Part shown: positions 1-11,259 of the stretch, in pieces
How the letters are laid out: each line of letters starts with the position of its first letter
Position numbering within the stretch: the stretch's first letter is position 1
NCBI GenBank assembly: GCA_026419785.1
Contig: JAODTK010002477.1
Coordinates: 124,001 to 188,000 of the forward strand
From: Sclerodactyla briareus
Lineage: Eukaryota; Echinodermata; Holothuroidea; Dendrochirotida; Sclerodactylidae
Length of the DNA: 64,000 nucleotides
Direction: 5' to 3'
Program-made: the position numbers and the translations under genes
Notes under the pieces: generated by a model
Told to the model about the DNA's origin: nothing
Database searches by the model: none
What the model saw: the letters and a program-made list of their open reading frames with translations, nothing else

Positions 1-960
1 CCATCTCTGTCCAGCAAACAAGAAATTGTGTATGTTCGATGGTATACTGCCCGTAGGATAACCATAAAAACAAACTTTTCTTTCTCCAAAACTCTCAGAA
101 TGACTCTCACCATTTTGCCACCTCATAGTTCCAGTAAGAATTGATTCATCGTTAACCTCGTAATTGCCCAATCGGACCTCGGATGACCTTGGATAACATC
201 GAGGTCCCTTCTCCTCATATTTAGAGCCTACATACCAGTACCTAATTTCAACTAGACAAAGTATTCCGTTATTCAGATGTCGTGTTGGGAAGCTTTTGAC
301 TATTTGACCTCTCCAGTAGCCTTCTAATGGCTGTTTGATTAGACGCCTTAATTAGCTTCTACTCGTAAGGTAAATCTCCAAGACAGTAAATCAGTCTAGT
401 AGCCCTCCGATGAACGTTTTCATTTATCTGCTTATTGATAATTGATGAATATTCATAAACATGTTTTTTTTCAGAGACGTGCGTATTTCCACTAATAGAA
501 TCCTTACGTAGATGTTAAACCTGCACACGCTGAGAAAGTAACATAGTGTTTACATGGGGTTTACATGTGGATAACATGTACCCAAGAGTAAAACAGACAA
601 TATGTATATATGCTTATGACAAAAAACATTGTGTGTGTTAGCATTGTTCACAAGTAATGGGACACTTTCAAAACGAGCTCCAGCGTGTGATTTATTACCC
701 CGTGACCTATCTCATCTAAGGGGTATCTGATTGGTTTCGGTTTTCCTTCAATTACATTAGATTTGCACCTCAAATCAGGGGGGCTCTTTTGTTTTGTTCT
801 GCTGTGTTGATACAAATTTTCTGTTATAGGTATTGGTTATCTTTAGCTCATGACCCTGTTTGACTTCCATAAACACTGCGCTTATATTTATGCAAGGATC
901 GAATAATATTGCCATCGATTGACAGTGTAATAATGAAGAGATGCGTATAGCAACTGACGC
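1..960. other. No gene seen
   Basis: AT-rich sequence with no open frame longer than chance, no recognisable repeat shared with the rest of the window and no protein-like translation on either strand. I see nothing to annotate. Confidence 0.5.
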
Positions 961-1009
961 ATCTTTAATTGTTTGAATGGCTCACTGAACAACTTCATCA
1001 CCCTACCAT

Positions 1010-1027
1010 CCCCCCCCCCCCCCCCCC
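1010..1027. repeat. Poly-C tract (18 C)
   Basis: An uninterrupted run of 18 C. It is one of more than a dozen C or G runs of at least 10 bases in the window. Others include 2,665-2,684, 11,027-11,040, 15,791-15,804, 22,918-22,931, 24,069-24,082, 24,901-24,912, 44,774-44,787, 62,659-62,675 and 63,221-63,233. Many sit next to dispersed repeats, so they are probably parts of repeat consensus sequences that have expanded. Confidence 0.8.
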
Positions 1028-1249
1028 GTTGGTCGACGTTTGCCTGACCTGAGTGAGTTGAAGCTGATGGCAGCATTATTCAGAACCCCCGAGGATCCTG
1101 GTCTAACTTTGAACGACTGAAAAGTAGTTAACCTCGATCGCAGAGAGGGCGACCCCAGATGGAATATCTCTCAGAAGGCCGACAGTTGAGAAGTTCCTGG
1201 GGGATACTCCGGTTTTAGTTGTCGGTAATTGTGGTGGCAGTGGCGGCGG

Positions 1250-1420
1250 AAGCCTACAAATTTAGGGGGAGGGGGGCTCGACCAACTTTTGCTGAATTGA
1301 TGTGAGTTACTATCTAAGCGGAGCGCCACCATTGGTTGGCGCGGAGCATGGCCGGAAATTTTGGGTTTTGCAAACCTCCCAGATGGCCGGAACGACACTT
1401 CCTGAGCGTTGTGAGCTATA
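1250..1420 (+). repeat. GCGCC-hairpin dispersed repeat, copy 1
   Basis: The core at 1,315-1,347 reads TAAGCGGAGCGCCACCA, then GGTTGGCGCGGAGC after two bases, so GCGCCA and TGGCGC can pair as a hairpin. It is followed by a TTTTGGGTTTTGCAAACC-type stretch and the word AGATGGCCGGAA. The same order occurs at about 48.6, 51.5, 52.3, 53.8, 56.0 and 63.7 kb and in weaker form at 8.4 kb. It is an uncatalogued interspersed repeat as far as I can tell; no coding capacity is evident. Confidence 0.75.
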
Positions 1421-1499
1421 AGTTATAAAACAGGGGTCATGTCTGCAAATGGTAGTTATTAATAAAATGGATGCATGAAGAATGATATGCATATCAGAT

Positions 1500-2960
1500 G
1501 GGTTTTTGAAGACAGCAATTCCCGCGAGGGGAGCCAGGGGAAAGGGTTGTCACAAACACTTCTTCGATCATTACGGTGAATTTCCAGCGCCATGACCGAG
1601 ACTGAGTGATTATGATGCTAGCCCAGGTAGCCCCTTTCCCGCCCAGTTGGCAATCCACTGTGGTCCACGGTGGTTAGCGTATCGGGCTTGCAGGCTGTTA
1701 GGGGTTTGGGTCGACTTCCGTAGGTGGGACTAGCCAAACACTGGAAAGATTAACATGTTTTTTACAAAACAAACCATCTCATAGTTTCCTCGCATTTTAC
1801 AATACTTGACCAACTAAGTGAAAAAATTATTACGTACGTTTAGAAGACACCAAAAGTGGTGTCGTTGAAACGTACTTAAGATCTTTTTCCACGTGGTGAT
1901 GAAATGTGTTTTTAAACCAAGTGAATCAAGGTTTAAAGAATATGTTATTGTTTTCATCGCAACTACGGTATCAAATGTATTAACACAATTTTTCAGTAAC
2001 AAGTTCGACTAATAATCATGCTATTTTGGTGGTGTTTTTTTTTATATTTGAAACGTACGTAACACCTAAGCCATTACTGGCAAGATAGTAAATGATACAT
2101 TCATTCACAGACCTGTCATTTGGGGTAATTTTCTTCAGTTCATCATGAAGCTCTGACAAAAATTCAAGCATCACTTTTCTATGTTTACCCTAAGGATTTT
2201 TTTTCAAATGTCCCACTTTTGTTGCGAGGATTGTGGCCTTGTACCGTATACAGCGTGATTATTGTGCCATCTTGATGATCTATTGGCCTAGTCAAGAGAC
2301 GACATACAGTCAGTCGTCTCACACTTGTATTTGCAAAAATGCTGACTCGTTTTTTTTCACATTTTCTCTACGCGGAGGTAAATATTTCCCATTCGATTAC
2401 AGCACTCCGCTAAAGCTGCGAATATCACATACCAGGCGGCAAGGGTGTTCGGTACGGCAACATTTTTGAACTTAGAAGGATACTAGTTTCACAATTATTA
2501 GGGCTTTTCAATCTCTTTCTATATCCCATCATGTTCCGCAGATCGATAATGATTAGTTTTCAATTGTCGATGCTGGTGTTTATTTTCAATTTCATTGGTC
2601 AAAATTTCCGGGGACGAACCCCCCCACTCTGAATTTTTTGGGGGACGTGCCCCTTCCCCACGCACCCCCCCCCCCCCCCCCCCCTGCGCCGCCTATGTGT
2701 GGTGGCCAATATCATGAGGCACAACTATGCACAAGTTTCCATGTCCATTCACGATAGGCGTAGGCTAACTTTTTCAGTTTGAGGGAGTTGCCCATATTCC
2801 CTATAAAAATGCACATCGATCGATTTATCAACTGCTCAGTCTGGCAACTGCTGCAGCATTCAGTGAGCCGCTGTATGTAAAACTTTCTATAGCTTCATTG
2901 AGTAATGATTGCAGGTGATACGAATTAGAGTTAGAATCCCTATTATTCTGTAGCAAAGCA
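1500..2960. other. No gene seen; repeat debris
   Basis: No supported gene. The stretch includes a 20-base poly-C run at 2,665-2,684 beside GGCGGCGCAG-type sequence (minus strand), which resembles the GTGGCGTACGC repeat seen at 3.25 and 14.9 kb. Short open frames here have no protein-like character or second copy to support them. Confidence 0.5.
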
Positions 2961-3240
2961 ACGTGATTATCCGTCCAACGAATCATCACGACCTGTGCTG
3001 ATAGTTCCGACTAATGAATACTCGCATTGATTTTCATCATAGAGTAGGGATTTGGCTCCTATTTTTTCGTTGAAAAATGTTGTGGTGTTGAGGGTCGGGC
3101 CCAAGGGAAGTGCGCCCTCGTTTGTAACCTCACCCTCCCTATTAGCAATAAACGCAATTTTATGACCCCTATTCACATTTGTTACAATATTTTTGTAAGG
3201 AAAACATTGTGTTAAAAATGTATTCGTCACATGTGTCATG

Positions 3241-3300
3241 AGGTGTGGGGGGTTTTGATGCCCACTTCCCCCCCCCCCATTCTTGCGTACGCCACTGCCA
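3241..3300 (-). repeat. GTGGCGTACGC / poly-G interspersed repeat fragment
   Basis: On the minus strand this reads GGCAGTGGCGTACGCAAGAA followed by a G run. The same opening GGCAGTGGCGTACGCACGAA occurs on the plus strand at 14,915-14,940. Related pieces lie at about 10,994 (CAGTGGCGCCACCA before a C run) and about 15,345-15,360 on the minus strand (GGCCAGTGGCGTAGGGGCCC). This is a short interspersed repeat of marine-animal type; it accounts for several of the homopolymers. Confidence 0.6.
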
Positions 3301-3659
3301 GTGTGTATGGCCCGAGTTTGAACTCCTTAGTTTTGTTTGGTTCTAAAATAGCAAACAGACCAACCGGTTTTACATTTCATTTCTGCCACGCTTTGAACAA
3401 TGCTTAAAGTCTCAGGTAATACAGCTGCGTAGTGTTTTTCATTGATAAGGTATTCAAAATTAGATCAGAGTTGGACACTAAGCTAGAATAATACTAAACA
3501 AAGGAATGTGCAATGACATCGATTGCACTAATGACAAGAGGTGTATCTGTTTAACAGTTTGAGCATGTGTGCAATCAAACTATCTGAATGTTAATGGGAA
3601 CCAGTGCAATATTGCACGCAACTAATTTTCTAAGTTACACCCAGTGGAGACACAGAGGT

Positions 3660-5395
3660 CAAGAAGCTCATTGCTAATATCCCCAAATATATAGCTATCT
3701 TGTCCCCTTAGCCACTTGGTTGCTGAAAGAGTGTTCTGATATCATGACACCCTTTTTTGTCTCTCTGATCAATAATGCGTTCAGTACTGGTTGTTTCCCA
3801 TCTGCACTCCGCGATGCTATTATTGCACCCATTCTCAGCACACCCACTCTCAACCATGACAGGCTCAACAATTACCTGCCCCTTGTCCAATTTTACCTAC
3901 TCTTGGCAAGCTGTTGGAATACCCTCATTCAGGCTTAATGACTATTTCCATTTTCAAAGCCTCCGTGATGATTTCGTCCGCTTACAAGCTTTGCCATAGC
4001 GCAAAACACTTTAACGCGTGTCCGTGTCAAAAATGATATTTTGCATGCTTTGAACAACGATAGAGTGGTATTATCTATTCTATTAGATACCGGTATGTCT
4101 GCTGCATTTTGACACTATGACCATGGCATTGAAGGGTTCCGCAATAATTACGGTATTAATGGCAAGCTTCAAAAAACTGGATGCGTTCCTACTTGGATGA
4201 TAGTAGCGACAGAGTTTGCGTTTCTGGACATTTTTCGTCTGCACATAAATTGACTTGCGGTGTTCCTCAAGAGTCGGTTGCAGGTCCATCCTTTTTACTG
4301 CGTATACTACGAAGCCGGTTACTGTATTTCAACCCTTTGTGTGTCTCTCTTATCATATTTACCAGATTGCACTCATTGTAGTGAGCTTCGAACCTAAGTG
4401 ATGGCGACAAGGAAGCTGCCCAAGTGCGTTTGAATAAATGCTTAGCAGCTGTAAGAGTTTGGAGGCTAGAGAACAAACGTAAGCTTAACGACGCCAAAAC
4501 CGAAATTGCCATCCACTCACACAGACATGCTTGCCACATACATGGCATTAAGGTAGAGGTTGGTGAGTTGTCAGTGAAGAACCTAGGCATCGTTTTCTAC
4601 TGCTACATTAATATGGAATTTACAAAAGTGTCATCCATATTCGTACAACATTATCACCTCCATAACATCTCCAGAATTCGTAAAATTGTCGATCAAAATA
4701 CTTGTGCACATGAAGTGAGATCTTTGGTTCTTTCTCGGCTGGACTACTGTAACTCTTCACTTGGTGGTATCTCTCAGACCAATGTCTATCGCTTGCAGAA
4801 ATTCCAAAATCGCGCTGCTTGATTATTGGAATTAATGCACGTACCATTGCTCCGCCACTATTACGTGAGTTTCACTGGTTGCCGATTCAGCTGAGAGTAG
4901 AATTCAAGATCTCACTGAATGTGTACAATTGTGTCAAAGGATTGTCTCCCCCATATCTCAAAGAGCTTCTAACAATCCACGACCCCAACCGCACTGGCAT
5001 GAGTGTCATGCGACACTCCGCGCCTTACTGTCCCACATACTGGGCAGGTTATTGGAGATGGTTGTTCCTCTGTCATGGGGCCTCGTTTGTGAAATCGGGT
5101 ACCACTGTATCTCCGCGAGGCCTCATCTGTAAGCTCTTTCAAAAAGGGTCTCAAGACACATCTATTTCCTGGACATTAGCTGTTTTTTTTAGTTGCAATA
5201 TCCTATCGCTGTTTTAGTCTCACTTTTTTTCTCTGCCATATTTTAAATTGTATTTTTCATCTTTCTATTCCATAGTTTTATTTTTGTATTGTACTATATT
5301 TAAATACTTTACTCTTTGTAACGCACTTCGATTCACGGGAGAAGGACGAAATAAAACTGTAATATAGATAAAATAATTAAATAAATAAATAATAA
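3660..5395 (+). mobile_element. LINE retrotransposon remnant, CR1/L2-like, 5' truncated
   Basis: The plus strand encodes, with several frameshifts and stops, the reverse transcriptase order of CR1/L2-like elements. The N-terminal finger is LLKECSDIMTPFFVSLIN...GCFPSALRDAIIAPIL at about 3,713-3,860. A CGVPQ..VAGP motif (box of the palm) follows near 4,255-4,290, then the LKLN..KTE-type thumb at 4,470-4,510. LVLSRLDYCNSSLGGI lies at 4,725-4,775, and the C-terminal FHWLPIQLRVEFKISLNVYN with SPPYLKELL at 4,870-4,970. The A-rich, TAAATAA-repeating 3' end lies at 5,350-5,395. The catalytic YADD box is not readable. The duplicate at 18.9 kb lacks the element, so it inserted after that duplication. 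Confidence 0.88.
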
Positions 5396-5535
5396 ATGTA
5401 TATGTACATTGCGGAGTAGATCGAGTCGCAAATTTGAATCACAGTCCTCAAGACGAACGAAGTCAGATGAGATACCACAGAGATATGTACACAAGCGGAC
5501 ATGAGTACATGAGGAATCGTTCAATTCGGCGATAA

Positions 5536-7137
5536 TCACGTGGTTATCATGAGTTTGGGGGCTTCAGGTGATTTTGATAATTTCACTGTGAACACTTGAC
5601 ACACGCAAACCGCAGCTCTTCGGCGTGGCACGGTTATCGAATTACCTCCGGTGTAGGGTAAAACTAGGGGTTTGTGACATCCTGAAGCTTTCATCATATC
5701 GGATGGCTGATGACTGATGCAGTTCTGCCGTCGAACACCCTGGGACTCTCCCACCACTGCTTGCCTGCGATTCTTTTGGGATGCAGAGATTGGCTTCGGG
5801 ATCGCCAACCACGGGTTACGTGTTCCGTGGTTCTGGAACTCTGGAGACACTTGTTTTTCTAGACTTCCCCGAAGCCCTGTTCCCACCCGCGAGTCGGTAG
5901 TTCTAGAGATTTGTCTTTAGCCCCCCGCCACCCACTTTGGTGTGTAGCTAGTTTTGGAACTTCCACGTCGGATTCTCTAACCACAACTTCCACATGGTGT
6001 GTTGTTGGTTCCAATGTTTTCAAAAAACCGGAGGGGTCGGTTATTCCTCTTGCCTTCGGCGAACACGGCTATTAAGAACCGGCTGTGCAAGATCAGTCCA
6101 CGAACTAAAACGACAACTTATTCTCGCAAGCTAGTGAGGGTGGTAAACTTTTAGACATCGGTTTTTCCGCTGATGCTGCGATACGATGCTGTATCACGTA
6201 TAGATTTAGGGTCCCAGCTGATCGGGTTATAAGGGGTGGTAAATGGTCAGGTTCACTTTTATCACGAAGGATGGATTCTCCGGAAATAATGAGATTTCGC
6301 GTTTGCTTGGGCAGCAGTTCCTTGCCCACTGGTCCGCTCACTGTGATCGGTCTGGGTAACCGACTCGGTCTGATGGTTCAGGTTAGACCTATGCGCTGTT
6401 TGAGATACGTGAACTAAAGGGTCTAGCTGTCTGATCGAATATACGCCGAGTATAATGGAGTTTTCTATGTGTGCGGCTGGCTTTCATGAAAGATCTGCGA
6501 CAAGGCGGAACTTCGTTATTGGGGAGAGCGGTTTGGACGTCGTCGTAAAAACCATTCCAATGCCTCGAGACCCCCTGGGAGACTGGAATAAGAGGCCGAC
6601 TGCAGGACACAGTGACTATTTCGTCGGGTGTCCCACGTAGTTAGTTCTCATTGTGTGGAGATCTGGCCGCGGTCGAGTTGGGGAACTATGTTGGCATTGG
6701 TGAACAGACCCGGACAGTAAGGAGCGCGAGCGTGGACACTCATCCGCGGGCCTCCGACAGGTACTTTTGGTAATGGGGATTCGGAATTTTTGGATTTGTC
6801 TTCTTGAAGGTTGCTTGTTCCCGAGCGAATATCTGTCTGCACGTTTTGATTCGATGGAATGTGAGGTAACGCCCCCAACGCTGCATCATTAGTCGGCAAT
6901 TGGTGACGCCTTCTCCTGCCTTTAAAAATACCTAGCACACAGCGAGTTTGACATTATAATCAATGATAACAAAGCTGCGACTATGATAACTGCAGTTAAA
7001 ATTACAAAAACAAGTTTCTTCCATTTGTGCAAAACAAGATACTCCATGAGGAAAACAACAATATCATCCGAATACGTCCTGCATACCCGAGTCGCTGTCC
7101 CATAAGAAAGGGAACATCCATTCACCGTATTGTACAA
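5536..7137 (-). pseudogene. Membrane protein exon: TM segment plus long cytoplasmic tail, copy 1 (broken)
   Basis: This is read on the minus strand from 7,137 downward. A short extracellular piece with cysteines (GCSLSYGTATRVC) precedes a hydrophobic helix LVFVILTAVIIVAALLSLIIM (6,952-7,014). A low-complexity Ser/Pro/Thr/Arg-rich tail of roughly 450-500 residues follows in several frames, with conserved words LPT.DAALGALP..PS.QN (about 6,900), SESPLP.VPVG, RRPNRSPQ, PITVSGPVGKE (about 6,330) and KNRRQAVVGES (about 5,770). The same words recur in the copy at 19.1-20.6 kb, so the sequence was protein coding. I recognise no known domain. The tail contains tyrosines that could be signalling sites, but that is inference. 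Frameshifts may be real or assembly errors. Upstream exons are not found with confidence. Confidence 0.5.
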
Positions 7138-7645
7138 TCGATACTCTGGAAAAAAAATAACTAATCACAATCAATGTAAGTAACGCAAAATCACTTGGGT
7201 CCGCATTTCTCATAAATCGATACACATGGAACCGGTCGGCATGTTGTCTTCCCTGTTCTAACCTTCACCATTTCCTGAAGCGGCTTCACAAATGAACAGA
7301 AATACCTTATGTTCATAGGCCTATATAGGAATGTGACCTGGACCGGCTAGAGAACTCATAATTTCTAACCCTGATGTGATTAATGGAGGATAGGTTTCAT
7401 GTTTAAAGGCTTCATGTTGTCACATCGAGGTTTTGCTATGAGTATTGGATGTTATGTTGTGTGGCACACAAGTACTTCCACTTTTTATTTAATCCACACG
7501 CACTTTCTTCAAGTGTTTTTCATATTTTAGCAGCGTGTAGGAACACTTGTTACAAGTAGCATCAAGGGGCATCATGAACGACCTGAACGACCTTTTCCAG
7601 TTGAAGGACATTACGGGTTTTTGTTTTCGTTCCTCGTTTATGCAG

Positions 7646-7797
7646 ACCGGTAGGCGGGATGTAGCCGAACCGGATAGGCCGAGACTGAGACCAGCCTCAC
7701 ATATTGTGTCTCTACACTGTAGTATGGCGGTCTCGATCTCGGAAGTCGAGACCGATAATAAATCGATACCGAGACCGGTCTCGACTACATCCCTGCC
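7646..7797. mobile_element. Small inverted-repeat element (MITE-like)
   Basis: The ends are imperfect inverted repeats: the left end reads ACCGGTAGGCGGGATGTAGC and the right end, reverse complemented, reads CTACAGGCAGGGATGTAGTC. The interior is made of further small palindromes built on GGTCTCGA/TCGAGACC. The duplicated segment at 21.4 kb lacks this stretch, so it is an insertion of about 150 bp with no coding capacity. Target-site duplication could not be defined because the flanks differ by indels. Confidence 0.6.
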
Positions 7798-8329
7798 TGT
7801 AGGTAAGGGCAGACCAGTGATTCCATTCATCCAGATTCGAGCCCCGATTCAGTCGATGCTTCCAACCAAAGGACCATATAGTGTGAGAATAGGGGTAAGC
7901 ACGAACAGTTTCGTGGAGTCCTTTGAATTGTGTCGCACAATTATAAACCTGTACCCATATAGCGTGATGCCACGGAAATGGCTCGGGAGACCTCCTTCAT
8001 AATGAGAATTAGGCACATATCCTACAAAAGAGAAATGTAAGTCTATGCCATTTCTGCGTAGGTTGTTTTCGGGTTTCTCAAAGGTCCCACATAATCGTCA
8101 GGCTTGGGTGGGCATCGGGACTCCTGCTGTCCCATTCCTTCGCAACAGCTCCGCTTGTATCCTGCTTCGTTTTAGCAGATTCTCTCGGGCCACTAGTCCC
8201 TTCCCGGGATATAGCTACTACTCCGTAGACCATGATCCCATTTGCCATAAATGTTACCTGGCTATAAAATTAGTCCGGGTTTAGATTCTATGAAGCGGCC
8301 CACGATGATAAAAGTCAAGCTTGGCATTT

Positions 8330-8480
8330 CCCTCTCTTGGGCGGATGCAGGATTTTTAAAGGGTGGGTCCAATCCCGATAGAGTATCAAATGGATCGCCA
8401 CCATCGTTGGCACGTAGCGTGAAGTTCTTGTTTTGCCACCAGATGCATAAACGGCGGCACTCCTCGAGCCTGCCTATTCT
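8330..8480 (+). repeat. Dispersed repeat fragment (GCGGATGCAGGATTTTT ... GCCACCATCGTTGGC)
   Basis: GCGGATGCAGGATTTTTAAA with a GGGTGGGTCC stretch leads into ATCGCCACCATCGTTGGCAC at 8,393-8,412, a degenerate form of the GCGCC hairpin described at 1.3 kb. It is therefore a further copy of that repeat family with its 5' part preserved. Confidence 0.55.
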
Positions 8481-8937
8481 GACGCTGTGTCTAAATCATC
8501 CTGCACCTTAGATAATAGGCCAAGAATTTTCATTCCAACGGATATTCTCTCGGAAAAAAAATCGTATACTACTTTTTCCGGGAGGCATGTTCCAGAGAAC
8601 CAATCTTCCGGCTCCCAGTAGTGTAAAATGGAAACAAAATAAAATTCGCAAGAGATGCATTTAGTAAGTCGCTGCCGCCATGACGTTAGAAATGATGCTT
8701 GTTTTCTTGCCATTTTTTGGCCAGTGGTCACATCATGGATCCCACAGTATAGTGGAGACTCGGAATAATCCCAGTAGGGTGCCGTTGCTAGCAATCGAGG
8801 ATGCGAGTTTGATCCCGGCGACTAAACGGTCTTACCTTTGCACTATTGAGTTTGGTGCTATACCTTCCATCACTTCTCATTACCGGTACCATTCAGCAGG
8901 GACCCGCGAAGAGACCTGTATGGGTGCGGAGTTTTAA

Positions 8938-10065
8938 TGCCTAGGTCACATTGCTCTACGGCGGGGTTACGGCGGCGTAGAACCCAAAAATCGCGGAATA
9001 ACTCTGCGGCGGACCTCATTTTGTTTCGACGGTGACCGCATGGTCACCCTACGGCTATGACTCTCTTTTTCCACATGCCGTACCGTTCGCCCCTTAAAAT
9101 TTTACCTCGAAGTTACAATTTCTACGATCGCCGTGTGCTAAAAACACGCCTTAGCCTGCCGTAGAACGGTTCTACTACTGTGACGTACCGGTGGGCGTAC
9201 GGCGGCCCTACGCTTGGCTGGCCTTAGCTTTTGTAACCTCCACACGGCAGCCGTAGGAAGTACACGGACGACCTACGGCCACCGTACGACGTCGTAGGGT
9301 GCCCGTACGGAGACCCTACGGTATGCTGTTAACTCACGGCCTCCCTATCGCACTCCCTACGGCCCACCGCAAGCCTACCGTGGAGCACTCGGGAGTATTT
9401 TTCACATTTATTATTCGACTTATGTAATACAAACATAATGGCGCTGGTTGTTCCACAGCGATTGAGGCAGGGCTACCTCGCATACGCTGAGGCGATACGA
9501 CGAGAACGGACTCTTTGGCTTGCTGCCCTCAGTCTCGACCAGAGGCAGGTCAGACAACAGATGAAGGGCATGTGGGTGAACCCCTGGTTATCGCGGCGAG
9601 TGATGAAAGGCAATTACGACAACCTGATGCGGAGCTCATGTTGGAATCTCGCGGTGACTACAATTAACACGTTGTGTGACGTTCCCGACACCTCGCATTG
9701 GGCCCCCTATATGATTGGAAATCACCTTAGTGTATCACATCACATGTTTGCCAATTCCTGCCCATTTGTACCTACGGGCGCCGTATATACGGTCGCCCTA
9801 CGGGCGCCTTTGTCCGCCGTGGTATTTGCCAAGAATCCACGGCGGCCGTAAGCAATCCCTACGGTGCGCGTACGTCGTCATTTAAAAACCGTACGGCAGC
9901 CGCAGTTTCTCTGTGCTCAGCAATTCCAAAGAGAAGCCGTACGGCAAGCGCTAACAATGTGACTGCTAAGTTGCGGTACCGTGGATCTACTACGGCGGCC
10001 TTGGAAATACGATCGGCCGTGGTAAATTCGGACCGTACGGCCACCGTAGCAATGTGACCTAGGCA
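8938..10065 (+). mobile_element. PIF/Harbinger DNA transposon, complete ends, deleted interior
   Basis: The element begins TGCCTAGGTCACATTGCT (8,938-8,955) and ends with the exact reverse complement (10,048-10,065), giving perfect 18-bp terminal inverted repeats. It is flanked on both sides by TAA (8,935-8,937 and 10,066-10,068), the 3-bp TWA target duplication typical of PIF/Harbinger. Inside is a broken transposase fragment at 9,438. Both subterminal regions (8,955-9,400 and 9,770-10,047) are unusually GC-rich and dense in CCTACGGC/GCCGTACG words. At 1,128 bp it is far shorter than an autonomous element and lacks the catalytic DDE domain, so it is a non-autonomous deletion derivative. Confidence 0.9.
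9438..9851 (+). pseudogene. Harbinger transposase N-terminal fragment
   Basis: This is an open frame of 137 codons starting with ATG. Residues about 1-70 resemble the amino end of PIF/Harbinger (HARBI1-like) transposase-derived nucleases: a basic stretch with RRERTLWL, then WVNPWLSRRVMKGNYDNLM, matching the family pattern W(V/I)RPW..RR...G.Y..L. The residues after that belong to the deletion junction and GC-rich subterminal DNA and show no DDE nuclease motifs. It is not expected to make an active enzyme. Confidence 0.72.
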
Positions 10066-10069
10066 TAAG

Positions 10070-11250
10070 GCAGCACGACCCTACTAGTTCAGTGCCCATA
10101 CATGACCAGGGGAAATGTACGGAGAGCGTATTTGATACGTAGGCCGACTTCGAACACGTTTTGCACGGGAACCATAGGCACGTTCCTTATAAACATGACT
10201 CGTTTTACTTCTTGCTCATTTTGTCTTTAGCTATATTCCACAAGGAAACGGTCCGGAACCATTGGACCAGTGATCGTTTGTTTGATTTTTGGCATTTGAA
10301 CTTTGGTCGCACCCCAGAAGCTATCCAGATCCAAATTATTGGTAGAATGGCACTTAGTGTTCCGGAAAGCTCTGAACCAAATCGGGTCCGGACCCCTTTC
10401 CCCCTTGTATCCGCTACTGCCTCGGCGCTTACTATTCTTCTTCATCCCACAATCTTTATTCAGAGGAGTGATCGGATACGGATATACCTTTTACATCAAC
10501 AATGAAAAGGTGTCACTAAAGCACACACTGTTCGTGCTAGCTGCCACTCTCATTTCGCTGAGGTTTGAAGAATGAGGTCAGTTCATGCATATTTGGCAGT
10601 TAATACGGAGACCAGAGGTCAGCAAAGCACTCATACAATCAGTTCGGTGACATATAGTGGGGACTTCTCCGAACCATATAACAATTACTTAGTTTAGTAA
10701 AAAAAATTGTCAGGGTTCGTGAACGCATTCACACTCTTGGAAATATTATAATTACGAATGTCCAATCTACAACGTTGCCAAGAAGCTTATGGCAATGACC
10801 CCTATCGATCGTGACATCGGGCCATCTAATCACTTTTTGTATTGAAGAGAAAAATATGTCACGAAATGTTATTTGAAGAATTACCATTTAACCAATGAAC
10901 CTTTCTGAACATGACCCTCTTCTTGTGACTTTGAACTGGCCTGGAACCAATGGGATGATTCCTTGCTATATGCAGAATCAATGATAAATATGCAGTGGCG
11001 CCACCACAGGGGGCTCGGGTCGTGTGCCCCCCCCCCCCCCTCCCCCCGTCATATATTTTGACCCGAAAATATTTTTGTTTGAAAATGCGTTACTATTTTG
11101 AGCAATCTTGATGTGAAGGAGGTAGAGTGAGGTGTCAAACTACGGAACGAAGCTACATTGACAATACCAATAAAGGGGAAAATGTAACTATAAATAGCAC
11201 CAGTTTACTTCTAAGGACATTTCAACATAAAACTTTCACATTCGTCACCG
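10070..11250. other. No gene seen
   Basis: Contains the end of segmental duplication copy 1 (10,605-10,690) and a C run at 11,027-11,040 next to CAGTGGCGCCACCA. A 10,227-10,445 minus-strand open frame is rich in basic residues but has no counterpart in the duplicate and no recognisable motif, so it is not called. Confidence 0.45.
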
Positions 11251-11259
11251 AATCAAGAG

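Larger units (their letters stand above)
2985..10690. repeat. Segmental duplication, copy 1 (direct; partner at 18.0-21.8 kb)
   Basis: Collinear similarity with the copy at 18.0-21.8 kb can be followed through anchors: 2,990-3,080 with 18,030-18,110; 3,383-3,440 with 18,833-18,885; 5,405-7,640 with 18,887-21,435; 7,800-8,080 with 21,440-21,700; and 10,605-10,680 with 21,735-21,815. The gaps in this copy are later insertions: a LINE near 3,440-5,400, a small inverted-repeat element at 7,646-7,797, and about 2.5 kb at 8,080-10,600 containing a Harbinger transposon. Differences inside the anchors are largely single-base indels. Confidence 0.8.
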
